Part shown: positions 1 through 8,629 of the stretch, piece by piece | Layout of the letters: the number at the start of each line of letters is the position of its first letter | Position numbering within the stretch: position 1 is the stretch's first letter | NCBI RefSeq assembly: GCF_030150205.1 | Contig: NZ_JASLGT010000011.1 | Location: 62,001 to 126,000, forward strand | Direction: 5' to 3' | Length of the DNA: 64,000 nucleotides | DNA from: Niabella sp. | GTDB lineage: Bacteria; Bacteroidota; Bacteroidia; Chitinophagales; Chitinophagaceae | Made by a program: the position numbers and the translations under genes | The notes under the pieces: model-generated | Told to the model about the DNA's origin: nothing | The model's input: only the letters and a program-made list of their open reading frames with translations | The model's database searches: none

Positions 1-1746
1 GGTACGCTTCAGCTGAACAGGGGATTTGGCTTTGTGCTGGGCGATAAAGAAAAAGGATTGCCGGATATTTATATAGCAGAAGAGCACCTGAACGGAGCGT
101 TGAACGGACAAAAAGTGGTGGCGAAAATGCTGCGCTGGGAAAAAGAAGATAAGCGACCGGTAGGAGCGATTGTTTCCATACTGGATGAAGCGCAGGCGGG
201 GGATATTGCCATGAAAGAAACCCTGCTTGAAAAAGGGTTCTCATTGTCGTTCCCGGATGAAGCCATGGAAGTGGCCAACCGCATTCCGGATGCTATTACG
301 AAGGAGGACCTGGCAAAACGGAAAGACATCCGCAATATTCTCACCTTTACCATCGACCCCGAAGATGCCAAAGATTTCGATGATGCCATTTCGTTCCGCA
401 TATTGAAAAATGGCAACTACGAAGTAGGCGTGCATATCGCCGATGTAAGTCATTATGTGGTTCCCGGTACGGCACTGGATGATGAAGCGTACCTGCGGGC
501 TACTTCGGTGTACCTGCCAGACAGGGTAAACCCGATGTTGCCGGAACATATCTCCAATGTGCTGTGCTCATTAAGGCCGGACGAGGATAAGCTTACCTTT
601 TCAGCCATCTTCCAGATGAATGAAAAAGCAGAGGTGAAACAATACTGGCTGGGGAAAACAGTGATCCGTTCGAAACGGCGGTTTACGTATGAGGAGGCGC
701 AGGCGATCATTGAAACCGGACAGGGAGATCATGCGGAGGTGATCGGGTTGGTAAATAAACTATCCCAGCGGCTGCGTCAGAACCGCTTTGATGAAGGCGC
801 CATCAATTTTAACTCCACTGAAGTACGCTTTAAACTGGATGCGAATGGGGTGCCTACCGGTATTGTATTAAAAGTAAGTAAAGAAGCGCATCAACTCATT
901 GAGGAACTGATGCTGCTGGCCAACAAATACGTAGCGGAAACCGCTTCAAAAGTAAAGATCAATAATAAAACACTGCCATTTCCTTACCGGATCCATGATA
1001 CGCCGGATGAGGAAAAGTTATTGCCCTTTGTAGCTTTTGCCCATAAGTTTGGGTACAAATTTGATATTTCCAGTGCTGAAACCATTGCGGCTTCTTTTGA
1101 TAAATTATTAAAAGACATCAAAGGCCGGCCGGAAGAAGCGGTATTGCAGCAGCTGGGCATCCGCACCATGGCCAAGGCCAAATACACATCTTCCAATATT
1201 GGTCACTACGGACTTGGATTTGAAAATTACTGTCATTTTACGTCGCCCATACGCCGGTACCCGGATATTATGGTACACCGCATCCTGCTGGAGATCCTGG
1301 AAGACAAGGCTAAAATAGATAAGAAGCTCGAAGAAAAATGTAAGCATTGCAGCGAACGCGAACGGGCCGCCATGGAGGCGGAGCGCAGCGCCAACAAATA
1401 CAAACAGGTAGAGTATATGCAACAGTTTGTAGGGGAAGAATTTGACGCGATTGTGAGTGGCGTTTCCAAATTTGGCTTCTGGGCAGAAACCGTTGATCAT
1501 TTGTGTGAGGGCATGGTTGGTATGACCAGTCTTGCAGAATATGATTCATTTAAGCATTCCGAAGCCGATTATGCCATTGTAGGCATGCGCACCGGCATTA
1601 AGTTTACGATGGGCGATAAGGTACGCATACAGGTGGTGGCTGCCAATCTTGAAAAACGCTATCTCGATTATCATTGGGTAAAACCCGAATTGCTGGATAC
1701 ACCTGCAAAGGGCAGCCGGACAAAAAAGAAAAAGCAGGCTCCCTAA
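1..1746 (+). CDS. rnr: Ribonuclease R, 5'-truncated by window edge
   Basis: 3'-to-5' exoribonuclease of the RNB (RNase II/R) family, which degrades structured RNA and takes part in RNA quality control. The reading frame is open from base 1, so the true start lies upstream; 581 residues are visible. The window opens inside a cold-shock-type OB fold (GFGFVLGDK, then DIYI). The RNB catalytic core follows, with the acidic cluster DPEDAKDFDDAI coded near base 355 and the conserved TSPIRRYPD near base 1240. A C-terminal S1 domain (GEEFDAIVSGVSKFGFW) starts near base 1430. The protein ends in a Lys-rich tail (SRTKKKKQAP), common in RNase R. The GTG at 34 is internal to the OB fold and is not a start. 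Confidence 0.95.
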   Translation, partial: GTLQLNRGFGFVLGDKEKGLPDIYIAEEHLNGALNGQKVVAKMLRWEKEDKRPVGAIVSILDEAQAGDIAMKETLLEKGFSLSFPDEAMEVANRIPDAITKEDLAKRKDIRNILTFTIDPEDAKDFDDAISFRILKNGNYEVGVHIADVSHYVVPGTALDDEAYLRATSVYLPDRVNPMLPEHISNVLCSLRPDEDKLTFSAIFQMNEKAEVKQYWLGKTVIRSKRRFTYEEAQAIIETGQGDHAEVIGLVNKLSQRLRQNRFDEGAINFNSTEVRFKLDANGVPTGIVLKVSKEAHQLIEELMLLANKYVAETASKVKINNKTLPFPYRIHDTPDEEKLLPFVAFAHKFGYKFDISSAETIAASFDKLLKDIKGRPEEAVLQQLGIRTMAKAKYTSSNIGHYGLGFENYCHFTSPIRRYPDIMVHRILLEILEDKAKIDKKLEEKCKHCSERERAAMEAERSANKYKQVEYMQQFVGEEFDAIVSGVSKFGFWAETVDHLCEGMVGMTSLAEYDSFKHSEADYAIVGMRTGIKFTMGDKVRIQVVAANLEKRYLDYHWVKPELLDTPAKGSRTKKKKQAP

Positions 1747-1751
1747 AGGGC

Positions 1752-1767
1752 CCTCCGGAATCGGAGG
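1752..1767 (+). terminator. Short hairpin after rnr, weak terminator candidate
   Basis: Perfect 6-bp stem CCTCCG/CGGAGG with loop GAAT, five bases after the rnr stop codon. It is followed by AATATTGTT rather than a clean T-run, so terminator function is uncertain. Confidence 0.35.
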
Positions 1768-1868
1768 AATATTGTTCCGTATATCCGGGAGATAGTGTGA
1801 AGGTCGTTCACTTGCCGTGCCGATAGTTATCGGAATTGTTCCGGCATCTAAAATGCACACCGATCAAT

Positions 1869-1900
1869 CGGTTTTGATCCGCCATAGCGGATCAAAACCG
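1869..1900. repeat. Perfect 14-bp inverted repeat in the rnr-prenyltransferase gap
   Basis: Arms CGGTTTTGATCCGC and GCGGATCAAAACCG match perfectly around a 4-base loop (CATA). No T-run follows, so it is not a standard intrinsic terminator. It sits in a 347-base gap (1747-2093) in which I see no credible gene; an open frame at 1817-2035 has no recognisable features. It could be an mRNA 3'-end stabiliser for rnr, a protein site or a small mobile repeat. Confidence 0.6.
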
Positions 1901-2081
1901 CAACACCGTATAAAGCGACTTTTGAACAGCCTTTTTTCATTTGGCAGGTTGCTGTTTTTTAAAAGCATAAAAAGATTTTTGGATAAAGGGCGCATTGCGA
2001 TGGTTCATAGGAGAACGGGTAATACGAATGCTTGAGGACTTAAACAGGCTGTGAAAAACGGCTTTTTTGAGCAAGAACCAT

Positions 2082-2089
2082 TATTTTTG
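2082..2089 (+). promoter_or_regulatory. -7 promoter element abutting the prenyltransferase start
   Basis: TATTTTTG fits the Bacteroidota TAnnTTTG element. It ends 5 bases before the ATG at 2094. The same distance separates the rnpB -7 element from the rnpB 5' end, so transcription would begin at or next to the ATG. No TTTG lies at the usual -33 spacing. Confidence 0.5.
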
Positions 2090-2093
2090 AGCC

Positions 2094-3062
2094 ATGCATA
2101 CATTCGAAGAATTATCGGCTTTATTTTCCGAAACATTTGAAAAAACACATTTTCCGCAGGAACCGCATACCTTATACGAACCCAACAATTATTTTTTATC
2201 GATGGGCGGTAAACGGCTGCGCCCGGTGCTTTGCCTCATGGCGAACGAATTATTTGGAGAAATACACCCCGACGCCTGGAATGCTGCCACAGCCATTGAG
2301 TTGTTTCACAACTTTACATTGATCCATGATGATATTATGGATAAAGCGCCATTGCGCCGCGGACATCAGACCGTACATACCAAATACAATGAAAGTACGG
2401 CCATTCTTGCAGGGGACGTAATGATGATCCGGGCTTACGAATATATATCCCGGGTTGATGTTGCACTGGTACAGCGGATCCTGGAGCTGTTTAATCATAC
2501 GGCCGTTGCGGTTTGCGAAGGGCAGCAGCTGGATATGGATTTTGAGGAGCGGGGAGATGTAACCATGGAAGAATACCTGGGGATGATCACCAAAAAAACC
2601 TCCGTGCTGCTGGCAGCCAGTTTACAGATGGGCGGTATCCTGGGAGGCGGAAGCTATGGCAACCTGGATCTTTTGTACCAGGCAGGGAAAAAGATCGGAC
2701 TGGCCTTCCAGGTTCAGGACGATTACCTGGATGCTTTTGGAGACCCCGAGAAATTTGGTAAACAGGCGGGAGGCGATATCCTGGCCAACAAAAAAACATT
2801 CCTGCTGATAAAGGCGCTGGGTGAGGTTAAGGATGCCCAAAAAAAAGAAGAACTGGATGGGCTGCTGGCGGGCAATGATGCCGACAAAGTGGACCGCGTA
2901 CTGAAGATATACAAGGATTGCAGGATTGACGACTGGGCGCTTGAGCTCAAACACCGTTTCTTAAATGAGGCCCTGCAGCATTTTGATGATATGGCGGTGG
3001 TATCAAAAAGAAAGATCCCCTTGAAAGAGCTGGCTCAGCAACTGGTGAAACGAGAAAATTAG
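2094..3062 (+). CDS. Polyprenyl diphosphate synthase (trans-isoprenyl synthase family)
   Basis: 322 residues. Condenses isopentenyl diphosphate with an allylic diphosphate to make a linear isoprenoid precursor (farnesyl, geranylgeranyl or longer) for quinones, carotenoids or lipid carriers. Both Mg-binding aspartate motifs are intact: DDIMD at residues 79-83, followed by the conserved LRRG, and DDYLD at 209-213. The GKRLRP substrate-binding motif is near residue 40. Length is normal for the family. The first aspartate motif has no two-residue insertion, so it is not the classical bacterial farnesyl synthase form; product chain length cannot be settled by eye. The start is set by an ATG directly behind a -7 element. 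Confidence 0.9.
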   Translation: MHTFEELSALFSETFEKTHFPQEPHTLYEPNNYFLSMGGKRLRPVLCLMANELFGEIHPDAWNAATAIELFHNFTLIHDDIMDKAPLRRGHQTVHTKYNESTAILAGDVMMIRAYEYISRVDVALVQRILELFNHTAVAVCEGQQLDMDFEERGDVTMEEYLGMITKKTSVLLAASLQMGGILGGGSYGNLDLLYQAGKKIGLAFQVQDDYLDAFGDPEKFGKQAGGDILANKKTFLLIKALGEVKDAQKKEELDGLLAGNDADKVDRVLKIYKDCRIDDWALELKHRFLNEALQHFDDMAVVSKRKIPLKELAQQLVKREN

Positions 3063-3119
3063 ACGAATAAATTACATAAATCCATCATTTTATAATATTT
3101 TCACTAAAATTCATCATAG

Positions 3120-4814
3120 ATGGGGGGCTCGCTCTTTCGAAAAAAAAAGATAGAAAACATTATTGCTGAGCCAGAAGAACAGCAGCACGGCCTTAATAAA
3201 ATACTAACTGTAAAAGATCTTACCTTCCTGGGAATTGCCGCAGTGGTTGGTGCCGGTATTTTTTCAACGATCGGGAGTGCGGCCTACCATGGTGGTCCGG
3301 GCGTATCCCTGTTATTTATTATTACGGCCGTGACCTGTGGCTTTTCGGCCCTGTGCTATGCTGAATTTGCCAGCCGGGTACCGGTATCGGGGAGCGCATA
3401 TACGTATTCTTATGTGAGTTTTGGTGAAATTGTTGCCTGGGTAATTGGGTGGGCACTTATTTTAGAATACGCAATCGGCAATATTGTAGTAGCTATATCC
3501 TGGAGTGGTTATTTTAATAACCTGTTGGTTCATGTATTTCATATCCACCTGCCAGATTGGCTATTAGTCGATCCCGAAACGGCAATCAATGCTTATCACG
3601 GTGCAGTGAAAGCACTGGCTGAAGGTACCGCCGGGCTTACACCGGAGGACTTGAAAAATCATCAGTTTGCGATCGAAGCATACAACGCTGCGCCAAAGAT
3701 TGGGACGATGCCTGTATTCCTGAATCTTCCTGCCTTTATTGTTACTGCGCTTATTACCTGGCTTGCGTACATTGGTATAAAGGAAAGCAAGCAATCTGCT
3801 AATTTTATGGTGATGTTTAAGATTGCGGTGATCATCTTTATTATCATTGTCGGTGCCTTTTTTGTAGATACGAATAATTGGACGCCTTTTCTGCCCAACC
3901 GCTTTGAGGGCGTATTGAAAGGTGTTTCCGCAGTTTTTTATGCGTACATTGGTTTTGATGCAATTTCTACAACAGCGGAAGAATGCAGGAATCCGCAGCG
4001 CGACCTGCCGCGGAGTATGATTTACTCATTGCTGATCTGCACGGTGCTGTATATTGCGGTGGCGCTGGTGCTGACAGGAATCGAAAATTATGCATCCTTT
4101 AAAAATGTTTCCGACCCCTTGGCCTTTGTATTCGAAAAAAGGGCGCCCTGGGTAGAAAAAATTGTTTCTGTTAGTGCTGTGGTAGCCACAACATCCGTAT
4201 TGCTGGTGTTTCAGATCGGCCAGCCAAGAATCTGGATGAGCATGAGCAGGGATGGGTTATTGCCCCGGATCTTCCAGAAGATCCATCCCCGGTACAAGAC
4301 GCCGTCCTTTTCTACCCTGTTAACGGGTGTGATTGTGGGGATAGGCGCTTTATTTCTGGAAAGCAGTCTGGTAACTGATTTAACAAGTATCGGAACCTTA
4401 TTCGCATTTATCCTGGTTTGCGGCGGATTGCTGCTCCTTCCTCCGGTTAGCAAAGAAGCTGGTAAATTCAGGATCCCGTATTTGAATGGCCGTTATATCA
4501 TTCCGGTATTGCTGCTATTATTTATTTACCTGTTCCGGGAACGGACCGTTCAATCGTTCCGCAATATTGGCAATGAAGGTTACCAGGAGATCCTGTTTTT
4601 ATTATTCCTTGTTACGGCTACGGTCATTACCATTAAAACAATGCTCCGGAAATACTCATTTGTGCCGGTAATGGGTGTATTATCCTGTCTCTATTTGCTG
4701 ACAGAAATTCCTGCTATCAGCTGGTTGTGGTTTTTTGTATGGATGGCCATCGGGTTGGTGATCTATTTCTTATATGGATACCGTAAAAGTAACCTGGCAA
4801 AAAAACCGGGCTGA
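3120..4814 (+). CDS. APC-family amino acid permease (cationic amino acid transporter type)
   Basis: 564 residues, inner membrane. A soluble N-terminal stretch of about 30 residues precedes the first membrane helix, which carries the glycine-rich APC motif VVGAGIFSTIG. A second family motif, GFSALCYAEFASRVPVSGSAY, lies around TM2-TM3, and FYAYIGFDAISTTAEE marks the conserved TM6 region. About 12-14 hydrophobic helices can be seen. A long loop (about residues 145-195) lies between early helices. These features match the CAT/YfnA-like branch of amino acid/cation symporters; the substrate cannot be read from sequence. It stands alone between unrelated genes on the same strand. Confidence 0.9.
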   Translation: MGGSLFRKKKIENIIAEPEEQQHGLNKILTVKDLTFLGIAAVVGAGIFSTIGSAAYHGGPGVSLLFIITAVTCGFSALCYAEFASRVPVSGSAYTYSYVSFGEIVAWVIGWALILEYAIGNIVVAISWSGYFNNLLVHVFHIHLPDWLLVDPETAINAYHGAVKALAEGTAGLTPEDLKNHQFAIEAYNAAPKIGTMPVFLNLPAFIVTALITWLAYIGIKESKQSANFMVMFKIAVIIFIIIVGAFFVDTNNWTPFLPNRFEGVLKGVSAVFYAYIGFDAISTTAEECRNPQRDLPRSMIYSLLICTVLYIAVALVLTGIENYASFKNVSDPLAFVFEKRAPWVEKIVSVSAVVATTSVLLVFQIGQPRIWMSMSRDGLLPRIFQKIHPRYKTPSFSTLLTGVIVGIGALFLESSLVTDLTSIGTLFAFILVCGGLLLLPPVSKEAGKFRIPYLNGRYIIPVLLLLFIYLFRERTVQSFRNIGNEGYQEILFLLFLVTATVITIKTMLRKYSFVPVMGVLSCLYLLTEIPAISWLWFFVWMAIGLVIYFLYGYRKSNLAKKPG

Positions 4815-4928
4815 TATTTTGTATACCCCTATATGAAAAGTAGTAATACATTAACAACGCGGCTTTTTTTTCACTGGCGTTGAGCATTCTTGTTTAACGC
4901 GCCTGCATTTTGATAAGCGTACGCAACG

Positions 4929-4936
4929 TATATTTG
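4929..4936 (+). promoter_or_regulatory. -7 promoter element in front of the DUF2027 gene
   Basis: TATATTTG fits TAnnTTTG. It overlaps the first codons of the longer open frame from TTG 4910 and ends 3 bases before GTG 4940, which argues for the GTG start and for a leaderless transcript. Confidence 0.5.
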
Positions 4937-4939
4937 CTT

Positions 4940-5962
4940 GTGAAATATCAGATAGGCGATAAAGTTTTGATCCTGCATTCAGACGAAGAAGGGATCATCG
5001 TTGATTTTATAAACGATAAAATGGTGATGGTGGATGTGCGCGGGGTAAAGTTCCCGGTATACCTGGACCAGATCGATTTTCCATATTTTAAGAATTTTAC
5101 CCAAAAGAAAAAGCAGCCACAGGCGCCGCCCCGGAAATTTGTCGACGATCTCAAAAAAGAAAAGCAGGTACCTGAAAAACAAGAAGATGGTGTTTGGCTG
5201 AACTTTTTGCCGGTTTCAGATACCGATGAGTTTGGGGATGAAGTGGTGGAACTGCTGAAAGTACACCTCGTTAATAATACGAGAACGCCCTATCAGTTTA
5301 AATATGCCCTGGGCTTTTTTGGCGATCCGGAATTTGAATTGAAGAATACCGTACAGCCGTTCCAGAGTTTTTACATCCATGATGTTCCTTTTGAAGACAT
5401 GAGCGATAGCCCATCTTTTGAGTTTGAGTTTTCGCTGGTACAGCCCAATAAACAAAAGGCAACACATTTTGAAACCTCCGTTAAAATAAAGCCCAAACAA
5501 CTTTTTGCGAAGATCGAAGAACTGCGGCAGAAGAACCTGGCTACATTTTCGTATAAATTGTTTGATACCTACCCGGATAAAGCCCCGGAGGCGGATCCGA
5601 TGGAAGTATCGCTCAGCAAACTGGGCGAAAAATTTAAAGTGTACAACGCAAAGGAGGCGCGTAAGCACCTGGAGCCCGCCCGTAGTGTGGTGGATCTGCA
5701 CATTGAAAAGCTAACGGATAATGCCGCGCGCATGGATAATTTTGAAATGCTCACCCTGCAGCTGGACACTTTTGAAAAATTTTACAACCTGGCTGTAGCC
5801 CATATGCAGCCTATGCTTACGATCATTCATGGGGTAGGCACCGGCCGGCTCCGGGATGAAATTCATGATGCATTGCGACTGAAAAAGGAGGTGAGTTACT
5901 TTGTAAATCAATACCATCCCTCTTATGGCTATGGAGCTACGGAGATCCATTTTAAATATTAA
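4940..5962 (+). CDS. DUF2027 protein with C-terminal Smr domain
   Basis: About 340 residues from GTG 4940. The N-terminal part is a small beta-rich domain (VKYQIGDKVLILHSDEEG) followed by a Lys/Pro-rich linker and a beta-sandwich-like middle region, as in Bacteroidota DUF2027 proteins. The C-terminal part, from about residue 250, is an Smr (MutS2-related) domain with VVDLHIEKL and the signature HGVGTGRLRDEI. Smr domains bind or cut nucleic acid, and related proteins act in recombination or ribosome rescue; the role of this Bacteroidota form is not established. The frame is open from TTG 4910, but a promoter element overlaps that part. The ending (YGYGATEIHFKY) is typical. Confidence 0.85.
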   Translation: MKYQIGDKVLILHSDEEGIIVDFINDKMVMVDVRGVKFPVYLDQIDFPYFKNFTQKKKQPQAPPRKFVDDLKKEKQVPEKQEDGVWLNFLPVSDTDEFGDEVVELLKVHLVNNTRTPYQFKYALGFFGDPEFELKNTVQPFQSFYIHDVPFEDMSDSPSFEFEFSLVQPNKQKATHFETSVKIKPKQLFAKIEELRQKNLATFSYKLFDTYPDKAPEADPMEVSLSKLGEKFKVYNAKEARKHLEPARSVVDLHIEKLTDNAARMDNFEMLTLQLDTFEKFYNLAVAHMQPMLTIIHGVGTGRLRDEIHDALRLKKEVSYFVNQYHPSYGYGATEIHFKY

Positions 5963-5999
5963 GAGTAGCGGCCGGGCATATCCTGGAAAAGGTACCGGT

Positions 6000-6030
6000 T
6001 TTGCATTCTGAATTTTACGTTTTAACTTTG
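6000..6030 (+). promoter_or_regulatory. rnpB promoter (TTTG-N19-TAACTTTG)
   Basis: TTTG at 6000-6003 and TAACTTTG at 6023-6030 are separated by 19 bases, a near-ideal Bacteroidota housekeeping sigma promoter. The first base of RNase P RNA helix P1 (6035) lies 5 bases past the -7 element, a useful internal calibration for transcription starts in this genome. Confidence 0.85.
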
Positions 6031-6034
6031 CAGC

Positions 6035-6457
6035 GTTACAAGCCGGGTTATCGCCTTTCGCATTGCGATGGGAGGAAAGTCTGGACAGCACAGAGCAATA
6101 CACCGGTGAATAGCCGGGTGTTTCGCCCCGGGCGGAACAACAGATAGTGCCACAGAAAATAACTGTCCTGCCCCTGGTGGGATGAGGGTGAAAATGTGAG
6201 GTAAGAGCTCACGGTGTTTGATAGTAATGTTGAACACGGGTAAACCTTGTATGCTGAAATACCATGTAAATCCTGCTTTTTAAAACGATCCCGTTTTAAA
6301 ATGTGAGCGGCTCGTTTACAATTCCGTTCCGGTAATTATCGAAACGGAATGGCAGGAAGGGTAGGTAGATGGATTCATTGAGGTAACTCTTTGAACAGAT
6401 AAATGATAACCATTCCGTCTCAGGCGGAATACAGAATCCGGCTTACAGGCTTGTAAC
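6035..6457 (+). ncRNA. rnpB: RNase P RNA (bacterial class A type)
   Basis: Catalytic RNA of RNase P, which matures tRNA 5' ends. Diagnostic conserved elements appear in the right order: GGGAGGAAAGTCTGGAC (6069 onward), CACAGAGCAATACACCGG, AGTGCCACAGAAAATA, GGTAAGAGCTCACGG, and near the 3' end ACAGAATCCGGCTTA. The ends pair to form P1: GTTACAAGCC (6035-6044) with GGCTTGTAAC (6448-6457), a perfect 10-bp helix. A T-run (6460-6466) follows, so P1 may double as the terminator stem. An internal perfect 10-bp hairpin (6278-6301, loop ATCC) occupies a peripheral-helix position. Length, about 423 nt, is normal. Confidence 0.95.
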
Positions 6458-6539
6458 ATTTTTTTCTGCATCGGGAAATGCCGGGCTGATCATCTGACCG
6501 CTGTTTTATGCCTATTCGGCATACCTGGTTAAAAAACTT

Positions 6540-6547
6540 TAGCTTTG
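6540..6547 (+). promoter_or_regulatory. -7 element of the phytase-like lipoprotein gene
   Basis: TAGCTTTG fits TAnnTTTG, 12 bases before ATG 6560. It overlaps the alternative TTG start at 6545, which supports ATG 6560. Confidence 0.5.
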
Positions 6548-6559
6548 TATTTTAAAGAT

Positions 6560-7717
6560 ATGAAGCGTAGTATCCTCTCTGTTTTTATCTTCCTGGTAAC
6601 CGGATGTGCTGTACAACGGAACGCCACTGCTCCTTTGCCAGATCCGGCTGCATCCCTGTCGATATCGCAGCTGAAATTTCTCGATGAATATGAGATCCCT
6701 TTTGATCTGCAATATAAAGATACCTGGGTAGGCGGTTTGTCGGGCATTGATTACGACCGGGCGCATGACCGGTATTTTATCATCAGCGATGAACGGTCGG
6801 CCACGAGCCCCTCCCGGTTTTACACTGCCGCCATCAAAATAGCCAACAATAAAATCGATACGGTTTTCTTTACAGACATGCAAACCCTGAAAATGGCCAA
6901 CGGGAAGACCTTCCCTTCCTTAAAGGAGGGCGCACAGGAAGCCGCGGATCCGGAATCCATTCGTTTTAATCCCCGCACCAACCGGCTGGTATGGTCCAGC
7001 GAGGGCGACCGGGCAGCACGCAATGGTGTAATCAATATTAAAGACCCCTGGGTATGGGAAATGGATCTGGAAGGCCATTATCTGGATAGCTTTGCACTGC
7101 CTTCAAATATGCATGTGCATACAACAGAAAAAGGCCCGCGGGTAAACGGGGTGTTCGAAGGGCTGAGCTTTGCAAACGATTACCGGAATCTTTTTGTAAG
7201 TGTAGAAGAACCTTTGTATGAAGATGGTCCCCGGGCAGATGTAGATTATGCCGGCGCCCCTGTACGGATCCTGAAATATGATGCCGTATCCCGAAAGCCC
7301 ATTGCACAATATGCCTATTTGCTGGATGCTGTGGCGCGCAAGCCCAACCCGGCAACGGCATTCAGGGTAAATGGTATTTCAGAGATCATGGCCATAGACG
7401 CGCACCGGCTGCTGGTGATGGAACGTTCATTTTCGATGGGAAATTCATATTGCACCATCAAAATTTATGAAGCCGATCTTCATGGGGCAACGGATGTATC
7501 TGAAAAAAGCGGGCTGCATACCGATAAAACCTATCAGCCGGCCTCAAAAAAACTATTACTGAATATGAACGACCTGGGCCGGTATATCGATAACGTGGAG
7601 GGCATTACCCTGGGGCCGCAACTACCCAACGGGCATCATTCCCTGTTGCTGATTGCCGACAATAATTTTAGTAAAGAGGAAAAAACACAGGTATTCCTGT
7701 TTGAAATCATTCCATAA
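6560..7717 (+). CDS. Phytase-like esterase-family lipoprotein
   Basis: 385 residues. The N-terminus is a lipoprotein signal with the lipobox VTGC (Cys at about residue 16), so the product should be a lipid-anchored envelope protein. The body resembles the phytase-like beta-propeller family (PF13449 type): GGLSGIDYD, the acidic RYFIISDER, ESIRFNP and VNGVFEGLSF, with EGITLGP near the C-terminus. Proteins of this family are annotated as phosphoesterase or esterase-like; the substrate here is unknown. The next gene starts 2 bases after the stop, so the two are probably co-transcribed. Confidence 0.8.
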   Translation: MKRSILSVFIFLVTGCAVQRNATAPLPDPAASLSISQLKFLDEYEIPFDLQYKDTWVGGLSGIDYDRAHDRYFIISDERSATSPSRFYTAAIKIANNKIDTVFFTDMQTLKMANGKTFPSLKEGAQEAADPESIRFNPRTNRLVWSSEGDRAARNGVINIKDPWVWEMDLEGHYLDSFALPSNMHVHTTEKGPRVNGVFEGLSFANDYRNLFVSVEEPLYEDGPRADVDYAGAPVRILKYDAVSRKPIAQYAYLLDAVARKPNPATAFRVNGISEIMAIDAHRLLVMERSFSMGNSYCTIKIYEADLHGATDVSEKSGLHTDKTYQPASKKLLLNMNDLGRYIDNVEGITLGPQLPNGHHSLLLIADNNFSKEEKTQVFLFEIIP

Positions 7718-7719
7718 AA

Positions 7720-8544
7720 ATGAAGAAGCGAACGATTGTACTGCTGTTCTTTTTACTGCTGGCAAGTGGGTTTAAAAAGAAGGAAATAAAGTGGGTGGCC
7801 ATTGGCGATAGTATCACCTATCTGAATGAGCATCCGGATGAAACCGGAAACCGCGTTACCAGTGGCTATATGACCCTGGTAACGCAACAACTGCCTTTTG
7901 TACATTACGTCAATAAAGGCTATAATGGATGGACGGCGGGGCGTATCGCGTCCAATTTTGATTCGTTATATATTCCCCATGCGGATGTGTATACCATACT
8001 GTTGGGAACGAATGACTGGTGGCAGGGCCGGCCTATCGGCTCCATGAATGATTATAAAACGGCTTCCGGTGATGGTACCATTTACGGCTCGTTCCGGATC
8101 ATTATAAGCCGGCTGCGTGCCATCAATACCAATGCCCGTATCATCCTGATGACGCCATTGCAGCGGACCGATTTTGTATACCTGTTTAATATGAAAAACA
8201 ATGCCTGGGGTTCTTACAAAGATAAAAATGGGCAGTCGCTGAAGCAGGTGGCCGCCGCTATAAAGCAGATTGCAGCAGTGGAAGGACTGGAATGTATCGA
8301 TCTGTACAATGATCCAAAGCTAAAAGAAAAAGAGCTGGTGCGTTTTAAATACCTGAAAGATCCCGGCACCGGTAAATACCGGAATTACAAATATCCTGGT
8401 TTTCAAAAAATTCCCTTTAACCCCGAAACTGATGCCTACCCGTATCCGGAAGCAGCGATCGGCCTAACGTATGATGGCCTGCATCCTTCCGATAAGGGAA
8501 ACCGGATCATCGCAGAACGGATCGCAGCGCTGCTGTCGAAATAA
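7720..8544 (+). CDS. SGNH/GDSL-type hydrolase, secreted
   Basis: 274 residues with a short signal peptide (LLFFLLLASG). The SGNH catalytic blocks are present: block I GDSIT near residue 30 (nucleophile Ser), a Gly in block II (NKGYNGWT), block III GTND near residue 93, and block V DGLHP near residue 254 with the catalytic Asp and His. The family acts on esters of carbohydrates or lipids. It starts 2 bases after the phytase-like lipoprotein gene, suggesting a two-gene envelope hydrolase operon. Confidence 0.9.
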   Translation: MKKRTIVLLFFLLLASGFKKKEIKWVAIGDSITYLNEHPDETGNRVTSGYMTLVTQQLPFVHYVNKGYNGWTAGRIASNFDSLYIPHADVYTILLGTNDWWQGRPIGSMNDYKTASGDGTIYGSFRIIISRLRAINTNARIILMTPLQRTDFVYLFNMKNNAWGSYKDKNGQSLKQVAAAIKQIAAVEGLECIDLYNDPKLKEKELVRFKYLKDPGTGKYRNYKYPGFQKIPFNPETDAYPYPEAAIGLTYDGLHPSDKGNRIIAERIAALLSK

Positions 8545-8629
8545 CCGTAAACCATCTCCAAAAATAAATTTTGAACCGATGGGATTCCTTTATATCTTTA
8601 TGATATTATTTTAATATCAAATTAAAACT

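Noticed and set aside
1817..2035. 72-codon plus-strand frame after rnr
   Set aside because: Contains the 14-bp inverted repeat, has no signal or domain and no promoter-like start.
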